From assembly GCF_003259845.1 (NCBI RefSeq), contig NZ_QLMJ01000003.1, positions 310,001 to 374,000 of the forward strand: a stretch of DNA of 64,000 nucleotides. The letters run 5' to 3'. The DNA is from Actinoplanes lutulentus. GTDB taxonomy: Bacteria > Actinomycetota > Actinomycetes > Mycobacteriales > Micromonosporaceae. The position numbers and the translations under genes are program-made. The notes under the pieces are model-generated. The model saw only the letters and a list, made by a program, of their open reading frames with translations. It had not been told where the DNA came from and ran no database searches. Numbering within the stretch: the stretch's first letter is position 1; each line of letters starts with the position of its first letter. Shown one piece after another: positions 52,261 through 61,177 of the stretch.

Positions 52261-52605
52261 TCACTTTACGACCACGCGCGGGTTGGTCCGCTCCCACTCC
52301 AGGAAGCGATCCGTCTCGGCGAGCACGGCCCCGGCGAGCCAGGTGACCGCGACAGCGTCGTCGATCAGCCCGAACAGGAAGACGAACGCCTCCGGGACGG
52401 CGTCGATCGGCGACACCACATAGACCGTCGCGGCCGCCATCAGCGCCAGCCGCATGCCACCGTCGTACTCGCCCCGGCGTACCGCACCGAACATCCGGGG
52501 CAGCGCGCCGAGCCGCTGACCGACTGACGGTCCGCCACGGGCACCGGCGGTCAGCGCACGGGCGAGCGCAGTGAACGCCGCCGCACGTTTCAACGTCTTG
52601 GCCAT
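52261..52605 (-). CDS. YkvA/DUF1232 family membrane protein
   Basis: The 114-residue protein has the DUF1232 core, LALMAAATVYVVSPIDAVPE followed by FLFGLIDDAVAVTWLAGAVL, with the conserved SPIDxxP motif. The ATG at 52605 has GAGGGGA before it. It lies 3 bp upstream of cbs and so is probably the first gene of the operon. YkvA proteins are small membrane proteins of unclear role. Confidence 0.86.
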   Translation of the reverse strand: MAKTLKRAAAFTALARALTAGARGGPSVGQRLGALPRMFGAVRRGEYDGGMRLALMAAATVYVVSPIDAVPEAFVFLFGLIDDAVAVTWLAGAVLAETDRFLEWERTNPRVVVK

Positions 52606-52751
52606 CTTTGTTCCCCTCTCCGCCACTCCAGCATGACTTGGGCACGCCATGATTGCCTCTCGCCATCGCGAGTTAGCCTCAAGTACCCACTTTCGGTGCC
52701 GATCATGGACCAACACGAACCCTTCCCTGCGAGCCACAAGCGAGGGAAACG

Positions 52752-53783
52752 ATGAGCTCGATCAATTTCCTCACCGCCGACGACTGGCGTCGGATCAAGC
52801 TGGCCGGCCGGATCGCCGGGCAGCTGACCGGCATGCTCGCCGGCCTCACCGCCGTCTCCGCCGGACTGCTGATGCGCCAGGCCGCCGAAGCCCGCCGGAT
52901 CATCCCGATGGCCGAGGCGCCCCCGCCGCGCGGCGACGGCGTGTACGGCGCGAAGTTCGGCGGCAAACCGCTGAACCTGGTGATCCTCGGCGACTCGTCG
53001 GCGGCCGGTTACGGCGTGCACCGGCCCCGGGAGACCCCCGGCGCCCTGTTCGCGACAGGTGTCTCCCGCCGCCTGCACCGCCCGGTACGCCTGCATCGGC
53101 TGGCCGTCGTCGGCTCGATGTCGTCCGGCCTGCCGTACCAGGTGGACGCCGCCCTGGAGTACGAACCGGAGCTCGCCATCATCATGATCGGCGGGAACGA
53201 CGTGACGCACGCTTCGGCCCGCGACTCGGCCGTCCGTCATCTGGGTGACACGGTGCGCCGGCTGCGCGACGCCGGCTGCAAGGTCGTCGTCGGCACCTGC
53301 CCGGACATCGGCGCCATCCAGCCGATCAAGCCGCCGCTGCGCTGGCTGGCCCGGCGCTGGAGCCGCCAGCTCGCCGCCGCGCAGACCATCGCGGTGGTAC
53401 GCGAAGGCGGCCGGACCGTCTCGATCGGCAACCTGCTCGGCCCGATGTTCGAGGCGGACCCGGTGCGGATGTACAGCTCGGACCGTTTCCACCCGTCCGC
53501 CGAGGGGTACGCCCGAGCTGCGGCCGTGATGATGCCGACGGTGATGGCCGCCCTCGGCGAGGACGCGCGGACTCCGGTCGCGGAGAGCGTGCGGACACTG
53601 CCCGAGGCCGCGGACGCCGCGGTCCGGGCGCCGGGCACCGAGGTCAGCCCGGCCGGGCGATGGGCGCAGCTGCGGCGGCACCCATGGTTCGGCGAGCCAC
53701 GCCACTGGTTCGGATCGAGGGCGGGCACGGTCAACCCGGTTCCGGCCGTAGGGTATACGCCAGAGGATCATCAAGTCGGCTGA
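52752..53783 (+). CDS. SGNH/GDSL hydrolase (first of two tandem paralogues)
   Basis: The 343-residue protein has an N-terminal hydrophobic segment (residues 17-43). Blocks I, III and V follow: VILGDSSAAGYGVHR (Ser), IIMIGGNDVTHAS, and SSDRFHPSAEGY (Asp/His). It should hydrolyse an ester, possibly outside the membrane. A Pro/Gly-rich tail of about 60 residues follows. AGGGA lies before the ATG. The next gene is a paralogue 16 bp away. Confidence 0.87.
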   Translation: MSSINFLTADDWRRIKLAGRIAGQLTGMLAGLTAVSAGLLMRQAAEARRIIPMAEAPPPRGDGVYGAKFGGKPLNLVILGDSSAAGYGVHRPRETPGALFATGVSRRLHRPVRLHRLAVVGSMSSGLPYQVDAALEYEPELAIIMIGGNDVTHASARDSAVRHLGDTVRRLRDAGCKVVVGTCPDIGAIQPIKPPLRWLARRWSRQLAAAQTIAVVREGGRTVSIGNLLGPMFEADPVRMYSSDRFHPSAEGYARAAAVMMPTVMAALGEDARTPVAESVRTLPEAADAAVRAPGTEVSPAGRWAQLRRHPWFGEPRHWFGSRAGTVNPVPAVGYTPEDHQVG

Positions 53784-53799
53784 TGCAGGGAGGCGTGAC

Positions 53800-54588
53800 A
53801 TGGCTGGTCTGCCAAGACAAATAGGCAAGGCCGCGGCCACGAGCCTGTTGGCCGGCGCGGTGGGCGGTGCCGCCCTGATCGCCGGTGAGCTGCTCGCGGC
53901 CAAAGCCCGCCGTTACGCCAAACCCACGATGGGCCTCGCCTTGCGTACCTCGATGGGCCCGGCGACCGCGCCTCCGCTGCGGCTGGTGCTGCTCGGCGAC
54001 TCGGCCGCGGTCGGCGTCGGCGTGGAGTGGCTGTCCGACACGGTCGGCGGCCAGCTGGCGCGTCTGCTGGCCGACGGCACACCGGAGTCCGGGCCGCGGC
54101 ACGTGCTGCTCAGCAGCGTCGGTGTGGCCGGTTCGCGGTCCAGCGATCTCGCCACCCAGGTGGCCCGGGCGCTGCTCCACGACCGGCCGGACGTGGCGGT
54201 CGTGCTGATCGGGGCGTACGACGCGACGACCGGCCGTGCCCCCGAGGACGCCGCGATCCACCTGGGCCAGGCCGTCCGGCGTCTTCGCTCGGCCGGTGTG
54301 CAGGTCGTCGTCGGCACCTGCCCGGACCTGGGCGCGGTCCGCTCGATCGCGCCGCCGCTGCGGCAGATCGCCGGGCTGTTCGGCCGCCGGATGGCGAAAT
54401 CGCAGGCCCGCGCGGTGACCGAGGCCGGTGGCACGGTGGTCGACCTGGCCGTCGAGACCGGCACGGTGTTCCGCGCGGACGCGGGGACGCTCTGTTACGA
54501 CGGCTTTCACCCGTCCGCCGACGGCTATCGGGTGTGGGCACACGCGTTGTTTCCCGCGGTGTCCAAAGCCGCGATGACCGGCGTGTGA
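53800..54588 (+). CDS. SGNH/GDSL hydrolase (second tandem paralogue)
   Basis: The 262-residue protein has the same layout: an N-terminal membrane-proximal helix (SLLAGAVGGAALIAGELLA), VLLGDSAAVGVGVEWLSD, VVLIGAYDATTG and YDGFHPSADGYRVW. It keeps the Ser and the Asp/His. In block III, GGND is replaced by GAYD, so oxyanion geometry may differ. GGGAGG precedes the ATG. It is probably co-transcribed with the first paralogue. Confidence 0.86.
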   Translation: MAGLPRQIGKAAATSLLAGAVGGAALIAGELLAAKARRYAKPTMGLALRTSMGPATAPPLRLVLLGDSAAVGVGVEWLSDTVGGQLARLLADGTPESGPRHVLLSSVGVAGSRSSDLATQVARALLHDRPDVAVVLIGAYDATTGRAPEDAAIHLGQAVRRLRSAGVQVVVGTCPDLGAVRSIAPPLRQIAGLFGRRMAKSQARAVTEAGGTVVDLAVETGTVFRADAGTLCYDGFHPSADGYRVWAHALFPAVSKAAMTGV

Positions 54589-54621
54589 CAAATTCGCACT
54601 TCCGACCATGTTACCGGCGAG

Positions 54622-54627
54622 TAAACT
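54622..54627 (+). promoter_or_regulatory. -10 element of a leaderless thiolase transcript
   Basis: TAAACT ends 7 nt before the thiolase ATG (54635), which has no Shine-Dalgarno. This fits a transcript that starts at the ATG itself. The -35 region is weak. Confidence 0.45.
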
Positions 54628-54634
54628 GTCCGGC

Positions 54635-55873
54635 ATGCCGGAAGCTGTCATCGTTGCCACTGCCCGCTCCCCCATCGGCCGCGCCCACAAGGGCTCTCTG
54701 AAGGATCTGCGACCCGACGATCTCGCCACGACGATCGTCGACGCCGCGCTGAACAAGGTGCCGCAGCTGGACCGCACGCTGATCGAGGATCTCTACCTCG
54801 GCTGCGGTCTCCCCGGCGGCGAACAGGGCTTCAACATGGGCCGCGTGGTCGCCACCAAGCTGGGCCTGGACGGCCTGCCGGGCGCGACCATCACCCGTTA
54901 CTGCTCGTCGTCGTTGCAGACCACCCGGATGGCATTCCACGCGATCAAGGCCGGCGAGGGTGACATCTTCATCTCGGCCGGCGTGGAGACGGTGTCCCGT
55001 TTCGCGCGCGGTTCCTCCGACGGGCTGCCGTCCGAGCTTCAAAAAGCAGTGGGCCCCTGGACCAACCCGTTCTTCGACGCGGCCCAGGCCCGCACGGTCG
55101 GCTCCGCCCAGAGTGGCCAGACCTGGCACGACCCGCGTGAGGACGGCGCGGTTCCGGACATCTACATCGGCATGGGTTACACCGCTGAGAACCTCGCGCA
55201 GATCAAGAACGTCACCCGCGAGGAGATGGACGAGTTCGGCGTACGCAGCCAGAACCTCGCCGAGAAGGCCATCGCCAACGGCTTCTGGGACCGCGAGATC
55301 ACCCCGGTCACCCTGCCCGACGGCACCGTCGTGTCGAAGGACGACGGCCCCCGCGCCGGCGTCACCATCGACGCGGTCTCGCAGCTCAAGCCGGTTTTCC
55401 GCCCGGACGGCCGGGTCACCGCCGGCAACTGCTGCCCGCTCAACGACGGCGCCGCCGCGCTCGTCATCATGAGCGACACGAAGGCCCGCGAGCTCGGCAT
55501 CACCCCGCTCGCCCGGATCCTCTCCACCGGCGTCACCGCGCTCTCCCCGGAGATCATGGGCCTCGGCCCGGTCGAGGCCTCCAAGCAGGCACTCAAGCGC
55601 GCCGGCCTGACCGTCGGCGACGTCGACCTCTTCGAGATCAACGAGGCGTTCGCAGCCCAGGTCATCCCGTCGTACAAGGACCTCGGCATCCCGCTGGACA
55701 AGCTCAACGTCAACGGTGGCGCGATCGCTGTCGGTCACCCCTTCGGCATGACCGGCGCCCGCATCACCGGCACCCTGCTCAACTCCCTCGACTTCCACGA
55801 CAAGACCATCGGCCTCGAGACGATGTGCGTCGGCGGCGGCCAGGGTATGGCGCTGGTCATCGAGCGCCTGTAA
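54635..55873 (+). CDS. Acetyl-CoA C-acyltransferase (thiolase)
   Basis: The 412-residue enzyme cleaves or forms 3-oxoacyl-CoA. The nucleophilic Cys is in TRYCSSSLQTT, and the catalytic His/Cys are in GGAIAVGHPFGMTGAR and MCVGGGQG. FEINEAFAAQ is the usual conserved segment. MPEAVIVATARSPIG marks the start. The degradative FadA branch is likely, but a biosynthetic role cannot be excluded. It is followed by a hairpin at 55936-55971. Confidence 0.93.
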   Translation: MPEAVIVATARSPIGRAHKGSLKDLRPDDLATTIVDAALNKVPQLDRTLIEDLYLGCGLPGGEQGFNMGRVVATKLGLDGLPGATITRYCSSSLQTTRMAFHAIKAGEGDIFISAGVETVSRFARGSSDGLPSELQKAVGPWTNPFFDAAQARTVGSAQSGQTWHDPREDGAVPDIYIGMGYTAENLAQIKNVTREEMDEFGVRSQNLAEKAIANGFWDREITPVTLPDGTVVSKDDGPRAGVTIDAVSQLKPVFRPDGRVTAGNCCPLNDGAAALVIMSDTKARELGITPLARILSTGVTALSPEIMGLGPVEASKQALKRAGLTVGDVDLFEINEAFAAQVIPSYKDLGIPLDKLNVNGGAIAVGHPFGMTGARITGTLLNSLDFHDKTIGLETMCVGGGQGMALVIERL

Positions 55874-55935
55874 AAATCAAGATCAAATTCAGGTCGCAGC
55901 GGGGTGGTGGGTACAGACCGTCGCTCCCGCCGAGG

Positions 55936-55971
55936 GCCCGGTGCGGATTCGCTTCGCTCTCCGCACCGGGC
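55936..55971 (+). terminator. Hairpin after the thiolase gene
   Basis: GCCCGGTGCGGA (55936-55947) and TCCGCACCGGGC (55960-55971) form a perfect 12-bp stem with a 12-nt loop. No U-tract follows, so termination would be stem-only. Confidence 0.6.
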
Positions 55972-56024
55972 GACCTGAGTGATCGGTCTCGCTCTTTTCC
56001 TATCAGTGCTCGTGGTCACCTAGG

Positions 56025-58670
56025 GTGATCTCCGTGCCCGCCAGCCTGCTCGGACGTAACCGTGAACTCGGCGAGGTCCGGCGGCTGCTCGCGGCCGACA
56101 TCCCGGCCGCCGTGGTCGTCGGTCTGCCCGGCGCCGGCAAGACCTCGGTCCTCACGGCCGTGGCTTTCGACAGCCCGCTCGTTCTCACCGCGACCTGCGC
56201 GCCCGGTGACCAGCAGATCCCTTTCGGACTTCTGGCCGACCTGATCTCGTCGGCACGCGGCCCCGCCGACCTGCTGGACCGGGTAGCCGCACCTTTTCCG
56301 CCGGATCCGTTACGCCTGCGACTGGACGTGCTGTCCTGGTTGGAATCGGTCACCCCGGCGCTGCTGATCGTCGACGACGCCCACTGGGGTGACGACAGCT
56401 CGCTCTCCGTGATCGGTTACCTGGCGCGCCGGCTGTCCGGCCTCGGCGTCTCCATCCTGGCCGCCGCCCGCGACGGCGAAGTCCCGGAACATCTGACCCG
56501 CATTCCCGCCGTACGCCTCTCCCCACTCGGCGAACCCGACGCCACCCGGCTGCTCCGCGAGGCCGGCCTCACCCTGGACCGGGCCGCCTCGGCGAAGGTC
56601 CTGGAGAAGGCGGCCGGCAACCCGCTCGCCCTGCTGGAGCTGGGCCGCGCGGTCGCGGCCGGCGACACGCTGCCGTCCAGTGTCGAGCTCGCCTTCGCCC
56701 AGCGGCTGACCGCGTTGCCCGCGCCGACCAGGGAAACGCTGCTGCTGGCCGCGGCCGGCGACGGCGACCTGCGGGTGCTCAGCCGGATCGAGGAACCCGA
56801 CGTCCTGCTCGCCCGGCTGGCCCCGGCCGAGATCGCCGGGCTGGTGTCGGTCACCGGGCGTACCGTCTCGTTCCGGCATCCCCTCGCCCGCGCCGCCGCG
56901 CACTCCATCGCCACCACCGAGGAACGCACCCGCGCACACCGGCGGCTCGCGGCAGCCCACGTCGACGACCCCGAACGGCGGGTCCGGCACCTCGCCGAGG
57001 CGACGATCGTCGCGGACGAGGAGGTCGCCGCGGCACTGGAGGAGATCGCCGACCGGGCGTACCAGCGTGGGGCGAACACCGAGGCGGCCGGCGCGTACGT
57101 CAAAGCCGCCGATCTCAGCCCCGACTCCGGCCCCCGGGAAAGACGCTCGCTGCAGGCGGTCGTGACGGCCTCGGCCGGCGGGCTCTTCACGTGGGCCATC
57201 GAGCTGGCCAGGCCGCTCCGGGACCGCGCCGCCGATCCGTCGACCCGGGCGCTCGCCGGCCACACGATGGCGTACGCCATGGCACAGACGTCCCGGCAGC
57301 ACGAGGCACGCCGGGTTCTCCGCGAGGCGCTGGAACAGCTGCTGGACCACGACGAGCACTGGGGCTGGGCGTCACTGACCACCCTCGCGGTACTCACCTT
57401 CCGCAGCGGCTCCGGCGTCCACGAGCTGCGCGAATGGCTGGACCGCTACGAGACGGCCGGCCACCGGTCCGACAGCTACCCGGAGATCACCGTCGCCTGC
57501 CGCGCCTGGGTCCGCGCCCTGGTAGACCCGCTGGTCCGGCCCGCCGACATCATCGAGCTGGTGCGGACCGCACCGGTTCCGGACTTCCCGGCCAGCATGA
57601 CGGCCGAGCACGAGATGATCCTCGGCGCGGCGGCCTGGATCCTGGACGAGTCCGAAACGGCGCTGACCCGGCTCGGCCGCTCGATCGAGCTGCGCCGGGC
57701 CGACTCCCCGGCGAAAACCGTCAACTCCCTGATGACCATCGCCCAGATCCACATCGACGTCGGCGACTACGACGCCGGCGATCAGGCCGGCCGGATGCTC
57801 GCCGAGATCGCCGCCGCCGGCCGTCACCCGTACGCCGTCGAGCACGGCCTGGAACTGCGCGCCCGGGTCGCCGCGCTGCGCGGTCAGGCCGGCGCGGCCC
57901 GGGGCATGGCCGACCGGATCCTGCGCGACCTGGAGATCGGCGAGTTCGTGTCGGTGGAGAGGAATCTCCAGGTCACCCGCTCGTACCTGGCCTTCGCCGA
58001 ACGTGACGCCCAGGGCGCCTGGGAGGCGCTGCGGTCACTTTTCGGCGAGTGCGGCGAGCCGGCGCACACGCACATCTCGTACCGCGAGCTGGCGCACTAC
58101 GTCTCGACCGGGGTCCGGGCCGGGCTGCTCGACGAGCTCCGGCCCGTCGTCGCTCTCGCCGGTGACCGTCTGTCCACCGCCAGCCTCCGGCTCCGCCTCC
58201 AGCTGGCCCGGTCCCGCGCGCTGCTCGCCGGCGACGAGGCGGAACCCTTCCACCGCTACGCGACGACCGCCCCCGAGGCCGCACAGTGGCCGTTCGAGCT
58301 GTCCAGGGCCCACCTGGAGTACGGCGGCTGGCTTCGTCGCCGGCAGCGGCCCACCGATGCGCGTACCGAGCTGCAGGCCGCGCTCGCCGGCTTCGAACGT
58401 CTCGACACCCGGCCGTGGGCCGAACTGGCCGCCACCGAGCTGCGCGCGGCCGGCGGCGCGACGGCCGCTCCCCAGCCGGCCGCGTGGACCGAGCTGACCG
58501 GCCAGGAACGCGAGGTGGTCCGGCTGGCCGCCGCCGGCATGACGAACCGCGAGATCGGCGCATCCCTGTTCCTGTCACCACGAACCGTGTCGACGCACCT
58601 CTACAACGCCTTCCCGAAACTGGGCGTGACGGCGCGCAGCCAGCTCCGTGATCGGATCCGGGACCTCTGA
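56025..58670 (+). CDS. LuxR-family regulator with AAA-type ATPase (LAL group)
   Basis: The 881-residue protein has Walker A VVGLPGAGKTSVL near residue 35, Walker B LLIVDDAHWGDDS near residue 109, a long helical TPR-like middle and a C-terminal LuxR helix-turn-helix (LTGQEREVVRLAAAGMTNRE then LSPRTVSTHLYNAFPKLGV). This is the large ATP-binding LuxR (LAL) type. GTG 56025 or GTG 56034 (after AGGGTGA) could be the start. Its targets are unknown; it stands alone between the thiolase and a GNAT gene. Confidence 0.9.
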   Translation: MISVPASLLGRNRELGEVRRLLAADIPAAVVVGLPGAGKTSVLTAVAFDSPLVLTATCAPGDQQIPFGLLADLISSARGPADLLDRVAAPFPPDPLRLRLDVLSWLESVTPALLIVDDAHWGDDSSLSVIGYLARRLSGLGVSILAAARDGEVPEHLTRIPAVRLSPLGEPDATRLLREAGLTLDRAASAKVLEKAAGNPLALLELGRAVAAGDTLPSSVELAFAQRLTALPAPTRETLLLAAAGDGDLRVLSRIEEPDVLLARLAPAEIAGLVSVTGRTVSFRHPLARAAAHSIATTEERTRAHRRLAAAHVDDPERRVRHLAEATIVADEEVAAALEEIADRAYQRGANTEAAGAYVKAADLSPDSGPRERRSLQAVVTASAGGLFTWAIELARPLRDRAADPSTRALAGHTMAYAMAQTSRQHEARRVLREALEQLLDHDEHWGWASLTTLAVLTFRSGSGVHELREWLDRYETAGHRSDSYPEITVACRAWVRALVDPLVRPADIIELVRTAPVPDFPASMTAEHEMILGAAAWILDESETALTRLGRSIELRRADSPAKTVNSLMTIAQIHIDVGDYDAGDQAGRMLAEIAAAGRHPYAVEHGLELRARVAALRGQAGAARGMADRILRDLEIGEFVSVERNLQVTRSYLAFAERDAQGAWEALRSLFGECGEPAHTHISYRELAHYVSTGVRAGLLDELRPVVALAGDRLSTASLRLRLQLARSRALLAGDEAEPFHRYATTAPEAAQWPFELSRAHLEYGGWLRRRQRPTDARTELQAALAGFERLDTRPWAELAATELRAAGGATAAPQPAAWTELTGQEREVVRLAAAGMTNREIGASLFLSPRTVSTHLYNAFPKLGVTARSQLRDRIRDL

Positions 58671-58822
58671 CAGGCTTCTGACCGGCAGTTACGTCAGCCG
58701 ACGTATGCCGCCCGATACCCCGGATTTCGTACGGTTCTCAGGCGATGAACGAAAGGAACCTCATGCGCCGAACCGACATTCCGGGCTGCTCGTAACCAGC
58801 CTGTCCTCATAGGATTTCGCAC

Positions 58823-59338
58823 GTGGAGATCATTGAGGTGAACCCCGGCCACGACGCGTTCAAGCCGGCCGCAGAACTCTTCGACGATTACCGGGTCCAT
58901 TACGGCCAGCCGTCCTCCCCTGCCCGAACCCAGGACTGGCTGTCGGACCAGCTCACCACCGGCCGCCTGAGCCTGTCCGCGGCGATCCAGTCCGAGGCTG
59001 GCCAGTCCGAGGCGGGCCAGTCCGAGGCGGGCCAGTCCGAGGCGGGCCGCTCCGGGGTTCGGCCCGTCGGCTTGATCACCAGCGCGATCCAACCGGCGTC
59101 GCTGCGCTTGGGCGTGCTGTGGTTCGTACAGGATCTGTTCGTAAAGCCCGAGTCCCGCCGAGCGGGCGTCGCCCAATCCCTGCTGAACCACATCGTGGAT
59201 CGCGCGGCGTCGGCGGGCGCGTTACGCGTCTCCCTGCGAACCGAGAGCGACAACATCCCGGCGCTGAAGCTCTACGCAGCAGCCGGCTTCACCCAGGTAA
59301 ACGGCCTAACCACCCTGAACATCCCCCTACCCCACTAA
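58823..59338 (+). CDS. GNAT acetyltransferase with a QSEAG repeat insert
   Basis: The 171-residue protein has a GNAT core (LWFVQDLFVKPESRRAGVAQ and ALKLYAAAGFTQV). At residues 56-75 there are four identical QSEAG units, at the point where the first beta hairpin usually turns, so the insert probably forms a flexible loop. No Shine-Dalgarno is obvious; the start is GTG 58823. Its substrate is unknown. A small open frame (58745-58795) precedes it. Confidence 0.8.
   Translation: MEIIEVNPGHDAFKPAAELFDDYRVHYGQPSSPARTQDWLSDQLTTGRLSLSAAIQSEAGQSEAGQSEAGQSEAGRSGVRPVGLITSAIQPASLRLGVLWFVQDLFVKPESRRAGVAQSLLNHIVDRAASAGALRVSLRTESDNIPALKLYAAAGFTQVNGLTTLNIPLPH
58988..59047 (+). repeat. Four 15-bp tandem repeats encoding QSEAG
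   Basis: Four in-frame copies of CAGTCCGAGGCGGGC (first with one T) lie inside the GNAT gene. The unit is a multiple of three, so copy-number change would only lengthen or shorten a loop. Confidence 0.92.
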
Positions 59339-59414
59339 CCACCCCCGAAGTCGACCCGGGCGGACGGCGAACCGAGCGCTCCCGACCCGAGCCGACCCGC
59401 CCCGCCCCGCCCCG

Positions 59415-59461
59415 GATCTTGTGAGCTTTTGGCTCCAATGGCGGCGAAAGCTCACAAGATC
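59415..59461. terminator. 15-bp perfect hairpin (duplicated terminator)
   Basis: GATCTTGTGAGCTTT (59415-59429) pairs with AAAGCTCACAAGATC (59447-59461). The paralogous unit at 59655-59665 and 59691-59701 keeps an 11-bp stem. Both could end the minus-strand gene. Confidence 0.65.
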
Positions 59462-59499
59462 CGCGAGCGAGGGCCGTCCTCACGCGTTTCGGGCGCGCG

Positions 59500-59626
59500 C
59501 TATTTCAGGGTTTGGCTGGTTTTGCGCACCGCGTTGGCCGCTCGGGTCAGCAGCTCGGGCGGCGGGCCTGCCGCCAGGATGTCGGTCGCCAGGACCCGAA
59601 ACTGATCAGGCAGGACCAAGTCGTGG
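59500..59626 (-). pseudogene. Duplicated 3' fragment of the 104-aa gene
   Basis: The minus strand reads about 40 codons closely matching the C-terminus of the neighbouring gene (ending KTSQTLK and TAG at 59500-59502), then similarity stops at about 59626. There is no start or ribosome site. It is a by-product of the tandem duplication. Confidence 0.75.
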
Positions 59627-59739
59627 ATGGGCAGGCCGGGGGCTCTCTCCGCCTGATCTTGTGAGGTTGTGGCTGGAGTGGCGGCGCAAGCTCACAAGAT
59701 CCGCGAGCGAGGGCCGTCCTCACGCGTTTCGGGCGCGAG

Positions 59740-60054
59740 CTATTTCAGGGTTTGGCTGGTTTTGTTCACCGCGTTGGTTGCTCGGGTCAGCAGCTCGGGC
59801 GGGGGGCCTGCCGCCAGGATGTCGGTCGCCAGGACCCGGAGCTGGTCGGGCAGGACCAAGTCGTGGACGGGGGGCAGCTCGTGGGCCGGAACCTTTTCCG
59901 CCTCGGCGCCCAGCGCCGCCAACTGCTTGGCCAGGCCGTGGACCACCTGGGCGCGCGTCTGGCCCAGTGCGCCGGCCGGCAGTGACCAGCGGCGCTCCTC
60001 CCAGTGACGGACCTGGTTGAGCAGGCGATCGATCGACGCGGCGAAGTCAGACAT
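59740..60054 (-). CDS. Small conserved hypothetical protein (104 aa)
   Basis: The 104-residue protein begins MSDFAASIDRLLNQVRHWEE, is rich in Leu/Ala helices and ends KTSQTLK. The pattern resembles a family of small actinomycete proteins in which RHWEERRWSLP and DLVLPDQLRVLATDILAA are conserved. I cannot assign a function. The C-terminal part is duplicated downstream. Confidence 0.72.
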   Translation of the reverse strand: MSDFAASIDRLLNQVRHWEERRWSLPAGALGQTRAQVVHGLAKQLAALGAEAEKVPAHELPPVHDLVLPDQLRVLATDILAAGPPPELLTRATNAVNKTSQTLK

Positions 60055-60080
60055 CAGCCAGAGATTACCCCGGAACGGGA

Positions 60081-60114
60081 CAACGCCCGGTCCGCGGGGA
60101 GGCGGGCCGGGCGT
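60081..60114. terminator. Hairpin between the 104-aa gene and the Bax inhibitor gene
   Basis: AACGCCCGG (60081-60089) pairs with CCGGGCGTT (60106-60114), with further GC pairs inside. It lies 24 bp downstream of the minus-strand Bax inhibitor-1 gene stop (60138), so it is a likely terminator for that gene, though no long U-tract follows. Confidence 0.55.
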
Positions 60115-60137
60115 TGCTGGGGACGACGGACGAACCG

Positions 60138-60980
60138 TCAGTCGTCGCCGCCTTGCAGGAAACTGAGCAGACGCAGGATCTCGATGTAGAGCCAGACGAG
60201 GCCGACCAGGATCCCGAACGCGGCGGTCCAGGAGTAGCGCTGCGGAAGACCCATCCGCACGCCCTCCTCGATCTCGTTGAAGTTCAGGATGAAGCTCAGC
60301 GACGCGACCACGATGCAGACGATGCTGAAGATGATGCCGATGGCACCGTTGTCACGCAGGCCCGTGTTGACGCCGAAGAGCGCCAGCACGAAGTTGATCA
60401 GCATCATCGCGAAGAGGCCGGCCATGATCGAGATGATGGCGCGGGTGAACTTCGGCGTGGCCCGGATTACTCGGGCGCGGTACAGAATCGCCATCAGGAA
60501 GAAGACGCCGAATGTGGCGACCACCGCCTGGAGAACGATCCCGTCGTAACCCAGGATGTTCTGGAAGTACTTGCTCACCATGCCGACGAACACGCCCTCG
60601 ATCACCGCGTACGCGATGACGAGCGCCGGGTTCGCGACCCGCATGAACGAGATGACCAGACCCAGCACGAGGCCGACCAGTGCGGCGCCGATCCAGGCCG
60701 CGCCGGTCGCCGAGGCGGGAATGACGTTCCACGCGACCACCGCGGAGATGCCGGTGAGTCCGAGCAGTGTGACGGTCTTGACCACGACGTCGTCGATGGT
60801 CATCGGTCGAACGGCAGGCGGAGAGGCGGGGTAGCCTGTCGCCGTCGGGTAGGGCTCGCCGTAACCCGGCTGACCGTAACCCGTCGGCTGCCCGGCCGGC
60901 CCGTATGGCCCGTACCCGGCCGCCCGCTCCCGCTCAGCCGCCTGGCCGAGGCGCGAGAGCACCGGGTTCGATGTCTTCAC
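60138..60980 (-). CDS. Bax inhibitor-1/YccA family membrane protein
   Basis: The 280-residue protein has a Gly/Pro/Tyr-rich cytoplasmic N-terminus (residues 18-57) and about seven membrane helices. BI-1 hallmarks are MTIDDVVVKTVTLLGLTGISA, NPALVIAYAVIEGVFVG and the C-terminal FNEIEEGVRMGLPQRYSW. Bacterial members can leak calcium or regulate ion homeostasis, but the role here is unknown. Confidence 0.92.
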   Translation of the reverse strand: MKTSNPVLSRLGQAAERERAAGYGPYGPAGQPTGYGQPGYGEPYPTATGYPASPPAVRPMTIDDVVVKTVTLLGLTGISAVVAWNVIPASATGAAWIGAALVGLVLGLVISFMRVANPALVIAYAVIEGVFVGMVSKYFQNILGYDGIVLQAVVATFGVFFLMAILYRARVIRATPKFTRAIISIMAGLFAMMLINFVLALFGVNTGLRDNGAIGIIFSIVCIVVASLSFILNFNEIEEGVRMGLPQRYSWTAAFGILVGLVWLYIEILRLLSFLQGGDD

Positions 60981-61143
60981 TGTTTCCAGCCTCCCTTAGA
61001 GGTCAGGGCACCATGCCTGTTGTTCAAGGGTACGGGGTGAACGCCCGAACCGTCGCCCACGGTCGCTGTGAGCAGACTGAGAACCCATGGTCAGATACGG
61101 ATTCCCAGCGGGAAATGACGATACGACGGTCGTGACAATGACG

Positions 61144-61173
61144 AAAGGGATGCTCCACGTGGAGCATCCCTTT
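61144..61173 (-). terminator. 30-bp perfect palindrome, tRNA-Leu terminator
   Basis: The palindrome runs from AAAGGGATGCTCCAC to GTGGAGCATCCCTTT. It lies 4 bp beyond the 3' end of the tRNA on the minus strand and ends in TTT, so it is a stem-loop terminator for the tRNA transcript. Confidence 0.85.
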
Positions 61174-61177
61174 GCTG

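Larger units (their letters stand above)
59415..59894. repeat. 240-bp direct tandem duplication
   Basis: Units 59415-59654 and 59655-59894 are highly similar for about the first 210 bp. Each begins with a GATCTTGTGAG inverted repeat and contains the 3' end of the 104-aa gene. The right unit is the functional gene end; the left is a copy. Differences are scattered, so the event is not recent. Confidence 0.88.
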
